Assembly: GCF_051859025.1 (NCBI RefSeq)
Contig: NZ_JBHYGL010000039.1
Location: 124,001 to 188,000 of the forward strand
Direction: 5' to 3'
DNA: 64,000 nucleotides
From: Falsiroseomonas sp051859025
GTDB taxonomy: Bacteria > Pseudomonadota > Alphaproteobacteria > Acetobacterales > Acetobacteraceae
Part shown: piece by piece, positions 16,859-24,965 of the stretch
Layout: each line of letters opens with the position of its first letter
How positions within the stretch are numbered: position 1 is the first letter of the stretch
Notes under the pieces: generated by a model
Told to the model about the DNA's origin: nothing
What the model saw: only the letters and a program-made list of their open reading frames with translations
Database searches by the model: none
Made by a program: the position numbers and the translations under genes

Positions 16859-18033
16859 GCGGGCAGCAGGCGGTGGACGGGGATGTCGAGATCCTCGTCG
16901 TGGATGACAGCAGCTTCAACCGGCTGGTCCTGAAGCGCCGGCTGGGGGAGCTTGGCTACACCAAGGTCACGATGGCGGAGGATGGCGTGCAGGGCCTGGC
17001 CGCCCTGGAACGCCAGCGCTTCGACGTGGTGCTGCTGGACCTCGAGATGCCGAACCTCGACGGCATCGGCGTGCTGGAACAGTTGCACGCGGCCCGCGGC
17101 GCCGCGCCGCCCGTCATCGTCATCTCCGCCCTGACGGAGATGGAGAAGATCGTCCGCTGCATCGAACTCGGCGCGGAAGACTATCTGCCGAAAAGCTTCG
17201 ACCCGCCGCTGCTGCGCGCGCGGCTTGGCGCGGTGCTGGAGAAGAAGCGGCTGCGCGAGGTCGCCGACGCCCGGCTGCACGCGCTGGAGGCCGAGCTGGA
17301 ATCGGCCCGTGCCGCGCAATTGTCGCTGGTGCCACGGGATTTCACCGCGGCCGCCACCGGCGCGCTCTCCGTCCATGCGGCCATGGTGCCGGCGCGGCAG
17401 GTCGGCGGTGATCTCTATGACTGCCTGCGGCTGGATGCGAAGCACATGCTCTTCGCCGTGGCCGATGTCTCCGGCAAGGGCGCGCCGGCGGGGCTCACCA
17501 TGGCGCGCACCCTCGGCCTGATGCGCGCGGCGGCGAAGCGCCTGTCATCCGATGTCGGCGCGCCGGACCCCGGCGACATCCTGACGATGACGAATGACGA
17601 CCTTTCCGCCGACAATGAAAGCCAGACCTTCGTCACCGTCGTGGTCGGCGTCATCGATGGCACCACCGGCACGGGCCGCGTCGCCGTCGCGGGGCATGAC
17701 CTGCCCGTGGTGCTGGGGGGCGGCGCGCCCCGCCTGCTCGGCCCGCTGCGCCGCCAGCCCGCGCTCGGCGTGATGGAGGGCATTCCCTACGCCTCCGACA
17801 GCTTCTCGCTGGCGCCGGGCGAATCGCTGTTCTGCTATTCCGATGGCGTGTCGGAGGCCGAGGACAACCAGGGCGGCTTCTTCGGCCAGGCGCGGCTGAT
17901 GGCGGCGCTGGCGGAGGCGGGGACGGACCCGCGCCAGGTTGTCGAAGCGGTACTCCGCGCCGTCAGCGCCTTCGCGGATGGCGCACCGCAGGCGGATGAC
18001 ATCACGGCGCTGGCGCTGAGGCACGCGGGATAA
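16855..18033 (+). CDS. Response regulator with PP2C (SpoIIE/RsbU-type) phosphatase output
   Basis: 392 residues. N-terminal receiver: VVDDSS acid pair and phosphoacceptor Asp62 in LLDLEMPNLDG. A short helical linker follows (about 130-160), then a SpoIIE-type PP2C domain with GGDLYDC, VADVSGKG, CYSDGVSEAE and the terminal ADDITALALR metal-binding motif. Proteins of this design dephosphorylate a STAS anti-anti-sigma protein when the receiver is phosphorylated. Here CheA is the probable phosphodonor. A matching RsbW-like kinase lies at 25759-26181, but no STAS partner gene is in the window. Confidence 0.92.
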   Translation: MSGQQAVDGDVEILVVDDSSFNRLVLKRRLGELGYTKVTMAEDGVQGLAALERQRFDVVLLDLEMPNLDGIGVLEQLHAARGAAPPVIVISALTEMEKIVRCIELGAEDYLPKSFDPPLLRARLGAVLEKKRLREVADARLHALEAELESARAAQLSLVPRDFTAAATGALSVHAAMVPARQVGGDLYDCLRLDAKHMLFAVADVSGKGAPAGLTMARTLGLMRAAAKRLSSDVGAPDPGDILTMTNDDLSADNESQTFVTVVVGVIDGTTGTGRVAVAGHDLPVVLGGGAPRLLGPLRRQPALGVMEGIPYASDSFSLAPGESLFCYSDGVSEAEDNQGGFFGQARLMAALAEAGTDPRQVVEAVLRAVSAFADGAPQADDITALALRHAG

Positions 18034-18052
18034 GCGCCACGCGGGATAGGGC

Positions 18053-18074
18053 GGGGCGGGAAGCACCCCGCCCC
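18053..18074. terminator. GC hairpin between convergent genes
   Basis: GGGGCGGG (18053-18060) and CCCGCCCC (18067-18074) form an 8-bp stem with a 6-nt loop. It lies in the 48-nt gap between the ends of the receiver-phosphatase gene and the fasciclin gene. There is no U-run on either side, so termination would be weak or need Rho. Confidence 0.4.
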
Positions 18075-18081
18075 GAAACGC

Positions 18082-18648
18082 TCAGCCCGCGACGAAGCCG
18101 TTCGTCACGTGGAAGACGCCGTCGCTGGCCAGCACGTTGCCGCGCGTCACTTCCGGCGTCGGGCGGCCGGCCGCCAGAGTCACGCCTTCGCGCGCCAGGC
18201 GCGCGGTGCGTTCGCCCGTCGCGGTCACGGTCAGGCGCGCGCGGTCCCAGGTGACGATGGTGTTGCGGCGCGCCGCGATGTCCGGGAAGCGCAGCAGGCC
18301 CCAGGCCGCATTGCCGAAGACCAGCGCCTGCATCTGCGCACGCTGCGCTTCCGTCGGCTGCGCCGGCGGGTTGTCCAGCAGCGCCAGGGTCGCCGCCGGC
18401 AGGCCGTTCAGCGAATCATTCGTCGGCGCGAAGAGGGTCACGGCGCCGTTCTGACGGCCGAGGCGCGACGTCGCGCCGCTGACCACCAGCGCGTTCACGA
18501 AGCGGGTATGCTCCGGCTTGCTGCGCAGCAGGGACAGGATGTCGATCGTCCCGTCCTCCGGCACGATCCGGGGCGGGGTGGGGGTCTGGCAGGCGGCGAG
18601 CAGCAGCGTCAGGCCGCCGGCGCCGAGCGCGTGGCGTCGGGAAATCAC
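18082..18648 (-). CDS. Fasciclin-domain lipoprotein
   Basis: 188 residues from a GTG at 18648 with AGGAAGGAT upstream. The N-terminus ISRRHALGAGGLTLLLAAC has both a twin-arginine pair and a lipobox with candidate lipidated Cys. The rest is a single fasciclin (FAS1) domain with VTLFAPTNDSLNGL and the closing NVLASDGVFHVTNGFV. Such proteins act at the cell surface or periplasm in adhesion or binding. It sits downstream of cheA on the same strand, 129 nt away, and faces the chemoreceptor operon. A functional link is possible but unproven. Confidence 0.88.
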   Translation of the reverse strand: MISRRHALGAGGLTLLLAACQTPTPPRIVPEDGTIDILSLLRSKPEHTRFVNALVVSGATSRLGRQNGAVTLFAPTNDSLNGLPAATLALLDNPPAQPTEAQRAQMQALVFGNAAWGLLRFPDIAARRNTIVTWDRARLTVTATGERTARLAREGVTLAAGRPTPEVTRGNVLASDGVFHVTNGFVAG

Positions 18649-18671
18649 GGGCAGATCCTTCCTGTCAGAAT

Positions 18672-18695
18672 CCGGCGCAAAGCCCTTGGCGCCGG
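18672..18695 (-). other. Hairpin upstream of the fasciclin gene
   Basis: CCGGCGC and GCGCCGG flank a 10-nt loop, giving a 7-bp stem starting 24 nt before the GTG at 18648. It could end transcripts from cheA or structure the leader of the fasciclin mRNA. No U-run follows. Confidence 0.3.
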
Positions 18696-18777
18696 TAGAG
18701 AGTGGGTGGGAGCGTCTACCCGCCCCGCGCCGCAGCGTCCAGCAGGGCCAGGCAACCGGTGCGCAACCGGTCCGCGA

Positions 18778-21402
18778 TCAGCCCGCGATCCCCTCCGGCG
18801 CGAAGCCGTCGGGTTCCAGCACCACCACCGGCTCCCCATTGCCCAGCACGCCGACGCCACCGATGCCCGGCAGCGCCGCCAGGGCCGGATGCAGCGGCCG
18901 CAGCAACAGGTCCGTCCGCCGCTGCACCGCGCCGACCGACAGGCCGAAGGACCGCCCGCCAGACTTCACGATCACGATCGCGCCGCCGCCGCGCGCCTCC
19001 CCCGCCGGCAGCCCCAGCACGGCGGCCAGGGACAGCACCTCGCAGCCCGGCGCCGCGCCAGCGTCCAGCACCGCCTCCACCCGCGCCGCCGGCAGCGCGT
19101 AGGGATGGCCCGCCACCTCCACCAGCAACACGGGCTGCACCGCGGCCGTCAGCGGCAGGCGGAGCGTGAAGCTGGTGCCCTGCCCCGGCGCGCTGGCGAT
19201 CTCCACCGTGCCGCCCGCCCGGCGGATGGCGTCCTGCACCACATCCAGGCCGACGCCGCGGCCCGAAGTCTCCGTGATCGTCTCGGCGGTCGAAAAGCCG
19301 GGGCGGAACAGCAGCGCGTGGACCTCATCGTCGCTCATGCGCGCGGCCTGCTCGGCGCTGACCAAGCCGCGGGCCGTGGCGCGGGCCAGCACCCGGGCGC
19401 AATCGATGCCGCGGCCATCCTCGCTGACGCGAACCCGGACCTGGCCGGTGCGGCGGGCCGCGGAAACGCGCAGCGTCGCGCGGCGCGGCTTGCCGGCCTC
19501 CTCCCGCTCCTCCGGCGTCTCGATCCCATGGTCCACCGCATTGCGGGTGAGGTGCAGCAGCGGGTCCGCCAGCAATTCCACCAGGCTGCGGTCGATGGTG
19601 ACGTCCTCGCCCTCCATCACCAGTTCGACCTCCTTCGCGGAGGCCTGGGCCACGGCGCGCACCACGCGGGGCAGGCGGCCGAACAGCGTGCCCACCGGCA
19701 CGACGCGCAACTCCATGACCGAATCGTCCAGCCGCCGCATGCCCACGGCCAGGCGGTTCTCCGCCCGCTCCAGCGTTTCCTGCACCTGGCGCAGCCGGCC
19801 GACGGCCTGGCCCAACTCCCGCGCCGCACCGCCGGCCAGGCGGCGTTCCAGCGCCCCGAGATTGGCCAGCGCCTCCGTCATCCCCCCATCCGTCAGGGCT
19901 TCCGCCAGGGCGAGGGAGGCCGCGCGGACTTCCGCTTCCAGGGCGATGATCTGGTCGATCGTCTCCTGCCGCACGCGCAGCGTCACCGGCGCGGCGCGCA
20001 TGGGCGCGGCCTGCTCCGCCACGCCGGCACCCTCCGTGATGGGCGAGAGTTCCAGCACGACGGCGCGGGCGGGATCGGCGGCGGTCACGGCGCGGGACAG
20101 CGCATCGGCCTCCGCCGGGCCGGCCAGCAGCATGTCGAGATGGGGGGGCTGCGCGTCCAGCACCGTGCGGCTGGTCAGCACTTCCGCCTCCGCCGCCAGG
20201 GCCGCTGCCACGGCGGCCTCGGCTTCCGCTGGCACGCCGGTGGCCATCCGCAGGCGGTAGAGCACCCGCCCGCCTTCAAGTGCCGCCAGCGCGCGGCGCC
20301 GCCCTTCCGCGCCCAGCAGCGGCGCGAAGGCGGCGGGGATGCGCGCATCCGCCTGTTCGGGGCCCGGCCCCACTTCCTGCGCCTGACGCAGCGCGGCCAG
20401 CCCACCTTCCGCGGCGCTGCGCAGCCGATCGGCGATGACCGGGCCCTGCGCCGCCAGCGTCGCCGCCGCATCGGGCTCGGCGGCACGATCCGCCAGGTCG
20501 GCCAGCGACAGCAGCAGGTGTTCCAGCCCCTCCAGCCCGAAGGCGGCCGCCACCTCCGCCGCTTCCTGCGCGGCCGCCATCGCCGCGGCCGCGTCGCCGC
20601 CCGCCGTCACCGCTTCCGCCTGCAGGGCCAGCGCGGCAAGCCGCGGGCCGAGCGCCGCCGATTCAGTGCCTGGCGCACCCGCCAGGCGATCGGCCCCCGC
20701 GGGTTCCCCGGCCTCGGCCTCCAGCAGCGCCAGCATCCGCCGCAACCCGCCCAGCGCCGCCAGCGCCCCGGCGCCGCCGGCCTGCGCCGCCAGCCGGTCG
20801 AAGCCCGCGCCGAGCCGCCCGAGCCCCAGCATCCGGGAGGCATCGCCGAGATCGGCAGCCTCCCGCAGCGCCTCCGGCCGCCGTTCCACGGCCAGCGCCG
20901 CCAGCAGGGGCGCGGCCTCCACGGTCCGGGAAGCGAGCGCGCCCAGCAGCGCCGCCGCCGGGCCGGGCGAAGGCGCGGCTGGCGGGGCGGGCGCGGGGCT
21001 GGGCTGGCGGGATGGGGCCGGCACATTGCCATCGGCCAGCGCGCCGAGCCTGGCCAGCAATTCCGCCGGCGCGGGCACGTCCTTGTGCTGCTCGATCACG
21101 ACCGCACGCTGGCGCCGCAACACATCGACCGCGGCCAGCAGCGCGTCGGCGATGGCGCCTTCCACCACCAGCCTGCCGTTGCGCGCCAGGCCGAGGATGT
21201 CCTCCGCCCGATGCGCCACGTTCTTCATCCCCGGCGCGCCGAGCGCATCGGACATGCCCTTCAGGGAGTGGAAGGCCCGGAACAGCCGGTCCACCGCCGG
21301 CCGGTCCGCGGCCGCGCCGCCCGCCAGGATGCGCTCGATGGCATCGAGGTGTTCTTCCGACTCGCCCGCGAATTCCTGCCAGAGGCCCTCGTCGTCAATC
21401 AT
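18778..21402 (-). CDS. cheA: Chemotaxis-type histidine kinase CheA, expanded form
   Basis: 874 residues, longer than the usual 650-700. Domains in order: active HPt with His45 in FHSLKG; about 330 residues of Ala-rich helices with two stretches that resemble HPt cores but lack the His; a region near 380-470 that may be a P2-like module; dimerisation helices from about 475 (LRVRQETIDQIIALEAEVR); ATPase with N box around Asn621 (HLTRNAVDHG), G1 SEDGRGID and G2 SGRGVGLDVV; and a C-terminal CheW-like domain (VLLVEVAGHPYALPAARVEAVLD). ATG at 21402 is preceded by GGAG. It closes the minus-strand operon and should phosphorylate the three receivers in this cluster. Confidence 0.93.
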   Translation of the reverse strand: MIDDEGLWQEFAGESEEHLDAIERILAGGAAADRPAVDRLFRAFHSLKGMSDALGAPGMKNVAHRAEDILGLARNGRLVVEGAIADALLAAVDVLRRQRAVVIEQHKDVPAPAELLARLGALADGNVPAPSRQPSPAPAPPAAPSPGPAAALLGALASRTVEAAPLLAALAVERRPEALREAADLGDASRMLGLGRLGAGFDRLAAQAGGAGALAALGGLRRMLALLEAEAGEPAGADRLAGAPGTESAALGPRLAALALQAEAVTAGGDAAAAMAAAQEAAEVAAAFGLEGLEHLLLSLADLADRAAEPDAAATLAAQGPVIADRLRSAAEGGLAALRQAQEVGPGPEQADARIPAAFAPLLGAEGRRRALAALEGGRVLYRLRMATGVPAEAEAAVAAALAAEAEVLTSRTVLDAQPPHLDMLLAGPAEADALSRAVTAADPARAVVLELSPITEGAGVAEQAAPMRAAPVTLRVRQETIDQIIALEAEVRAASLALAEALTDGGMTEALANLGALERRLAGGAARELGQAVGRLRQVQETLERAENRLAVGMRRLDDSVMELRVVPVGTLFGRLPRVVRAVAQASAKEVELVMEGEDVTIDRSLVELLADPLLHLTRNAVDHGIETPEEREEAGKPRRATLRVSAARRTGQVRVRVSEDGRGIDCARVLARATARGLVSAEQAARMSDDEVHALLFRPGFSTAETITETSGRGVGLDVVQDAIRRAGGTVEIASAPGQGTSFTLRLPLTAAVQPVLLVEVAGHPYALPAARVEAVLDAGAAPGCEVLSLAAVLGLPAGEARGGGAIVIVKSGGRSFGLSVGAVQRRTDLLLRPLHPALAALPGIGGVGVLGNGEPVVVLEPDGFAPEGIAG

Positions 21403-21451
21403 CGATCGCTCCGCCAGCCGGGGATCATAGGCCGCTCCGCGAGCCGGGGGC

Positions 21452-22777
21452 TCACCGCGCTGCCTCCACCGGCAGCCCGGCCGCACGCCGGGCGGTGCGC
21501 AGCAGCGCCTCCCCCTGCCGCTGCTTGAGGTCCGGGCTGAGGGCGCCGGAGGGCTTGCCGACGATGCCGGCAACGCCGAGCCGCCTGGCCTCCACCGCCG
21601 TCGCCGATCCGGGCCGGGCGGCGGAGGAGACGATGACGACCTGGCCGATCCCCTCCAGCGCCCAGCGCCGCATCACGCCGATGCCGTCGAGTTCAGGCAT
21701 CTCGATATCCAGCATGGTCAGGTCGGGCTGGCAGTCGCGCATGGCGGCCAGCGCCCGCACGCCATCGGCGGCTTCGCCGACCACCTCGAAATCCGGGTCC
21801 GTCGCCAGCGTCTCCCGCACCAGGCGGCGCATCATGGCGCTGTCATCCACCACCAGGACGCGGCGCTTCGCCGCGGTGGGGGCCGGGGCGAAGGGCAGAT
21901 CCTGGCCGGCAATGGCGATGGCGGCGGCGTGGGAGGCCAGCGCGGTCGCGTCGAAGGGCGGCTCCGCCAGCAGGGTGCGCAGCGAATCGAGGCCCAGCGC
22001 CTCCGCCATCGCACGCAGCGAATCGGCGGCTCGGGCGGCCTCCGCCTCATCCGTCGCCGCGGCCAGCCTCAGGCAGCCCGCCTGGAATTCGGGCGTGAAG
22101 GCCGCCAGCATCTCCGGGTCCAGCGCCGCCGCGGCTGGGGTCGCCAGGGGGGCCACCGGTGGCGTCGACGGGGCCGGTGGCGGCCGATCCTCGCCATGCG
22201 CCACGATCAGCGCGGCATGGCTGGCCAGCACAGCAGCCAGGTCACGAAGCCCGGCCGCATCGAAGGGATCGAGCAGCGGCAGCGCGCGGTCAAGCAGCAG
22301 CTTGAGCGAGGCAAGCCCCGCCGCGCCGGCCAGGGCCCGCAGCCCGTCCAGTGCCCGCCCCGCGGCGCCTTCGTCGCCCGCCGCCGCCAACTTCGCGCAG
22401 GCCGCGTCGAATTCCGGGGCCAGCGCATCCAGGATCTCCCGGTCCAGGCTCGGCGCCGGCGGTGGCGGCGCCGCGGCAGCGGGGGGCGGGGCTGCCGGCA
22501 CGGGGGCGACATCCGCCCCGGCCTCCCCAACCGCGCGGGCCTGGCGTGCCAGCGCCTCCGCCGCCCGATGCAGGGCGGGCAGGTCCAGCGGGTCGAGCGC
22601 CAGCGCCGCATCCTCCACCATCCGCGCCAGCGATGGCGCGCCGAGTGCCGCCGCCATGGCGCGCAGCTGGTCCAGCGCGCGCTGCGCCGGCGCGGCATCC
22701 CGCACCATCGCCAGCCGCACGGCCTCGGCCTCGAATTCCGGGACGAAGGCGTCGAGCATCTCCCGGTCCAGGGTCAT
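21452..22777 (-). CDS. Triple pseudo-HPt protein fused to a CheB-like receiver
   Basis: 441 residues. Three repeats of about 85 residues open with LDREMLDAF, LDREILDAL and LDPEMLAAF, and contain RALDQLRAM, RALDGLRAL and RAADSLRAM. Aligned to the FHSLKGM core of the adjacent CheA, the phosphorylated His is Asp in all three (Asp36, Asp144, Asp252, exactly 108 residues apart). Pro/Ala linkers separate the repeats. A receiver starts near 305 with VVDDS, phosphoacceptor Asp357 in MLDIEMP and Lys408. It ends in a CheB-type linker (GKPSGALSPDL) without a methylesterase. It overlaps cheB by 4 nt. I know no named family with this order. It may act as a phosphate sink or scaffold. Confidence 0.85.
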   Translation of the reverse strand: MTLDREMLDAFVPEFEAEAVRLAMVRDAAPAQRALDQLRAMAAALGAPSLARMVEDAALALDPLDLPALHRAAEALARQARAVGEAGADVAPVPAAPPPAAAAPPPPAPSLDREILDALAPEFDAACAKLAAAGDEGAAGRALDGLRALAGAAGLASLKLLLDRALPLLDPFDAAGLRDLAAVLASHAALIVAHGEDRPPPAPSTPPVAPLATPAAAALDPEMLAAFTPEFQAGCLRLAAATDEAEAARAADSLRAMAEALGLDSLRTLLAEPPFDATALASHAAAIAIAGQDLPFAPAPTAAKRRVLVVDDSAMMRRLVRETLATDPDFEVVGEAADGVRALAAMRDCQPDLTMLDIEMPELDGIGVMRRWALEGIGQVVIVSSAARPGSATAVEARRLGVAGIVGKPSGALSPDLKQRQGEALLRTARRAAGLPVEAAR

Positions 22778-23814
22778 GCCACGCGTTCCCGGGTGAGAGC
22801 CTGGACGCGGCGGCCGAGCCCCGCGGGGTCCGCCGTCTCCACCGCCAGCCCACTCTCGATCACCGCGCCGGGCATGCCGGCGACGACGCAGCTTGCGGGT
22901 GACTGGGCCAGCACGGGCATGCCCCTCTCCGTCATGGCGCGGGCGCCCTGCTCCCCATCCCGGCCCATGCCGGTCAGCACCACGCCCAGCGCGCGGCGCG
23001 CCACCAGCGCGGCGGATTGGAACAGCAGGTCCACGGAAGGATGCACCGCCATCGGTCCGGAGGCGAGTCGAAGCGTCAGCCCGCCCTCCCCCCCCGCCGC
23101 GCGGCGTGCCAGATGGCCATCGGTGCCACCCGGGATCACCGTGATCTCCCCCGGGATCAGCACCGGCCCCGCGCGGCCGACGCCGACCGGCACGCCCGAC
23201 AGCCGGGCCAGGTGATGCGCCAGGTCCGGCGCCAGGTCGGCCGGCATGTGCTGGGCCACCACGCAGGGCACCGGCAGGCGCCCCGCCGCGGCCAGGAAGG
23301 CCGCCAGCGCATCCGGCCCACCGGTCGAGGCCCCCACCACCACCACGTCGCAGCCGCCCGCGGCCTTGACCACCCGGACCGGCCCCGCCGCCCGCGCCAT
23401 CGGCCGCACCGCCGCGCGCTGCCCCGCCCAGTGCCGCAGCCTGGGCCGCAATTCACGGTCCAGCATGCCGAGGTCCACGCCGCCGAGGTCACCATCCTTG
23501 CAGACATAGTCGACCGCCCCGCGGTCCAGCGCCGCCAGCGCCGTGGCCGATCCGTCGCGCGTGTGGTGGCTCACCATCAGCACCGCCGGCGGATCGGGCA
23601 GCGCCATGATGCGCCGCGTCGCCTCCAGCCCATCCAGCTTCGGCATCTCCACATCCATGGCGATGACGTCGGGGCGAAGCTTCGCGGCCTGCTCCACCCC
23701 GGCCTCGCCATCGGCGGCCTCGCCCACCACCTTGAGGTCGCCCTCAGCCTCGATGATCCGGCGCAGCGCCATGCGCATGAAGCCGCTGTCGTCCACGACG
23801 AGGACGCGGATCAA
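22774..23814 (-). CDS. cheB: Chemotaxis response regulator methylesterase CheB
   Basis: About 346 residues. Receiver with VVDDS and phosphoacceptor Asp54 in AMDVEMPKLDG, then the methylesterase/deamidase domain with catalytic Ser163 (GASTGGPDA), His189 (AQHMP) and Asp286 (LTGMGRDG). All three catalytic residues are present, so it should be active on the receptor. The start is uncertain: TTG at 23814 overlaps the TGA of the CheW-type gene and begins right before RVLVVDD; a TTG at 23844 is possible. Neither has a good ribosome site, suggesting coupling to the upstream gene. Confidence 0.92.
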   Translation of the reverse strand: MIRVLVVDDSGFMRMALRRIIEAEGDLKVVGEAADGEAGVEQAAKLRPDVIAMDVEMPKLDGLEATRRIMALPDPPAVLMVSHHTRDGSATALAALDRGAVDYVCKDGDLGGVDLGMLDRELRPRLRHWAGQRAAVRPMARAAGPVRVVKAAGGCDVVVVGASTGGPDALAAFLAAAGRLPVPCVVAQHMPADLAPDLAHHLARLSGVPVGVGRAGPVLIPGEITVIPGGTDGHLARRAAGGEGGLTLRLASGPMAVHPSVDLLFQSAALVARRALGVVLTGMGRDGEQGARAMTERGMPVLAQSPASCVVAGMPGAVIESGLAVETADPAGLGRRVQALTRERVA

Positions 23815-24965
23815 GATGCGGCACCCAGGATGGCGGCGCGGCAAATCGGCAGGGGGGCGTCCTGGAATTCCGCGATGGCCGACACCAGCCCTTCCCCCGC
23901 CACGGCGGCGATCAGCCTTTCCGGAATGCGCCGCAACCCCGTGACGACGGACACCGCCAGCGCCACGGGCCGTACCCCCGCCAGGCGCAGCAGCGGCGCC
24001 TCCGCCCCCGGCGCCCCCAGCACGGAGGCGAGGCCGAGGCGTTCCCCGGCATCGAGCACCGGCAGCACATCCCCCCGATGCGCGGCCACGCCGCGAAAGG
24101 CGGAAAGCCGTCCCTCAGGGGTGGGGCTCGGCGTCATGGGCGGGATCACCGCCTGAACCTCCTCCACCGGCAGGGCGAAGGCCTGGCCACCGGCGGCGCA
24201 GACCAGCAGGGCGCGGACCGGTTCCGGCACCGGGGGCGCCATGACCTGGCCAAGCGGCGCCATGGCGAGTTCAGCCAGGGCCGCGTCGAGACGCGCGACC
24301 AGCGTCGCCTCCCCGGGCCGCGCGGGCTCGATCCGATGACAGGGCAGGCCGAGGCGCCTTCCGGCATGGCGGAACAGCACCAGCAACCCGGGCGGCGGGG
24401 CTTCGCCAACCGGCGCCTCGGCCGCCCAGGCGGGGTCCAGCACCATTACCGGCGCGCCGGCGGCGATGGCATAGCCCAGCGCGGCGCTGCCTGCACCCGG
24501 CGCGGGGCGCAGCGCCGGCATCGGCACCACGCGTTCCAGCGCGGCGAAGGGCAGCACCAGCCGCAGCCCGCCGATCTCCGCCGCCATCGCCACCAGCCGC
24601 GCCCGGCCGGCGCGGGCGGGCACCGCCCATCCGGCGCCGGTCGCCGCTTCCGCCGCCGGCACGGGCCGGGCGGACAGGCGCGGCGCCAGCAGCGGCAGGG
24701 CACCCGGCGGCGCCTCCTCCACCAGGGCCTCCCCCGCCATCACCAGGCGGCCGCCGGGGCCATCGATCATCACCCAGGCCTCGCCGCCCGGCAGGCCGGG
24801 CTGGGGCGTCATCACCGGCAGCGCCTGGCCGCCGATCACCACGATGCCCAGCAGCCCGGCCCCGGCGAGCGGTGCCGGCCGCAGGCGCTGCGGTTCCACC
24901 AGCTGCGCACCGGGTGGCAGCAGGAAGGCCAATCCGCCGGCGATCAGGGCTTCAGCCACCCGCAT
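23811..24965 (-). CDS. Protein with three tandem CheW-like domains
   Basis: 384 residues. Three CheW-type beta-barrel segments are seen at about 1-115, 120-245 and 250-380. The last is best conserved (ALLVCAAGGQAFALPVEEVQAVI, then HRGDVLPVLDAGERLGL). The first two are more diverged but keep the same pattern of small hydrophobic strands. Single CheW proteins couple CheA to receptors; three-domain versions occur in some non-flagellar systems and may link arrays. ATG at 24965 lies inside the end of cheR (14-nt overlap). No separate CheW gene is present, so this is likely the sole coupler. Confidence 0.85.
   Translation of the reverse strand: MRVAEALIAGGLAFLLPPGAQLVEPQRLRPAPLAGAGLLGIVVIGGQALPVMTPQPGLPGGEAWVMIDGPGGRLVMAGEALVEEAPPGALPLLAPRLSARPVPAAEAATGAGWAVPARAGRARLVAMAAEIGGLRLVLPFAALERVVPMPALRPAPGAGSAALGYAIAAGAPVMVLDPAWAAEAPVGEAPPPGLLVLFRHAGRRLGLPCHRIEPARPGEATLVARLDAALAELAMAPLGQVMAPPVPEPVRALLVCAAGGQAFALPVEEVQAVIPPMTPSPTPEGRLSAFRGVAAHRGDVLPVLDAGERLGLASVLGAPGAEAPLLRLAGVRPVALAVSVVTGLRRIPERLIAAVAGEGLVSAIAEFQDAPLPICRAAILGAAS

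Noticed and set aside
15061..17445. 794-codon minus-strand frame opposite the chemoreceptor and receiver-phosphatase genes
   Set aside because: Ser/Arg/Thr-rich low-complexity translation, antisense to two clear genes.
18109..21528. Very long plus-strand open frame opposite cheA (1139 codons)
   Set aside because: It mirrors the GC-rich third positions of cheA, is full of His/Arg/Gln/Gly with no domain pattern, and lacks a ribosome site.
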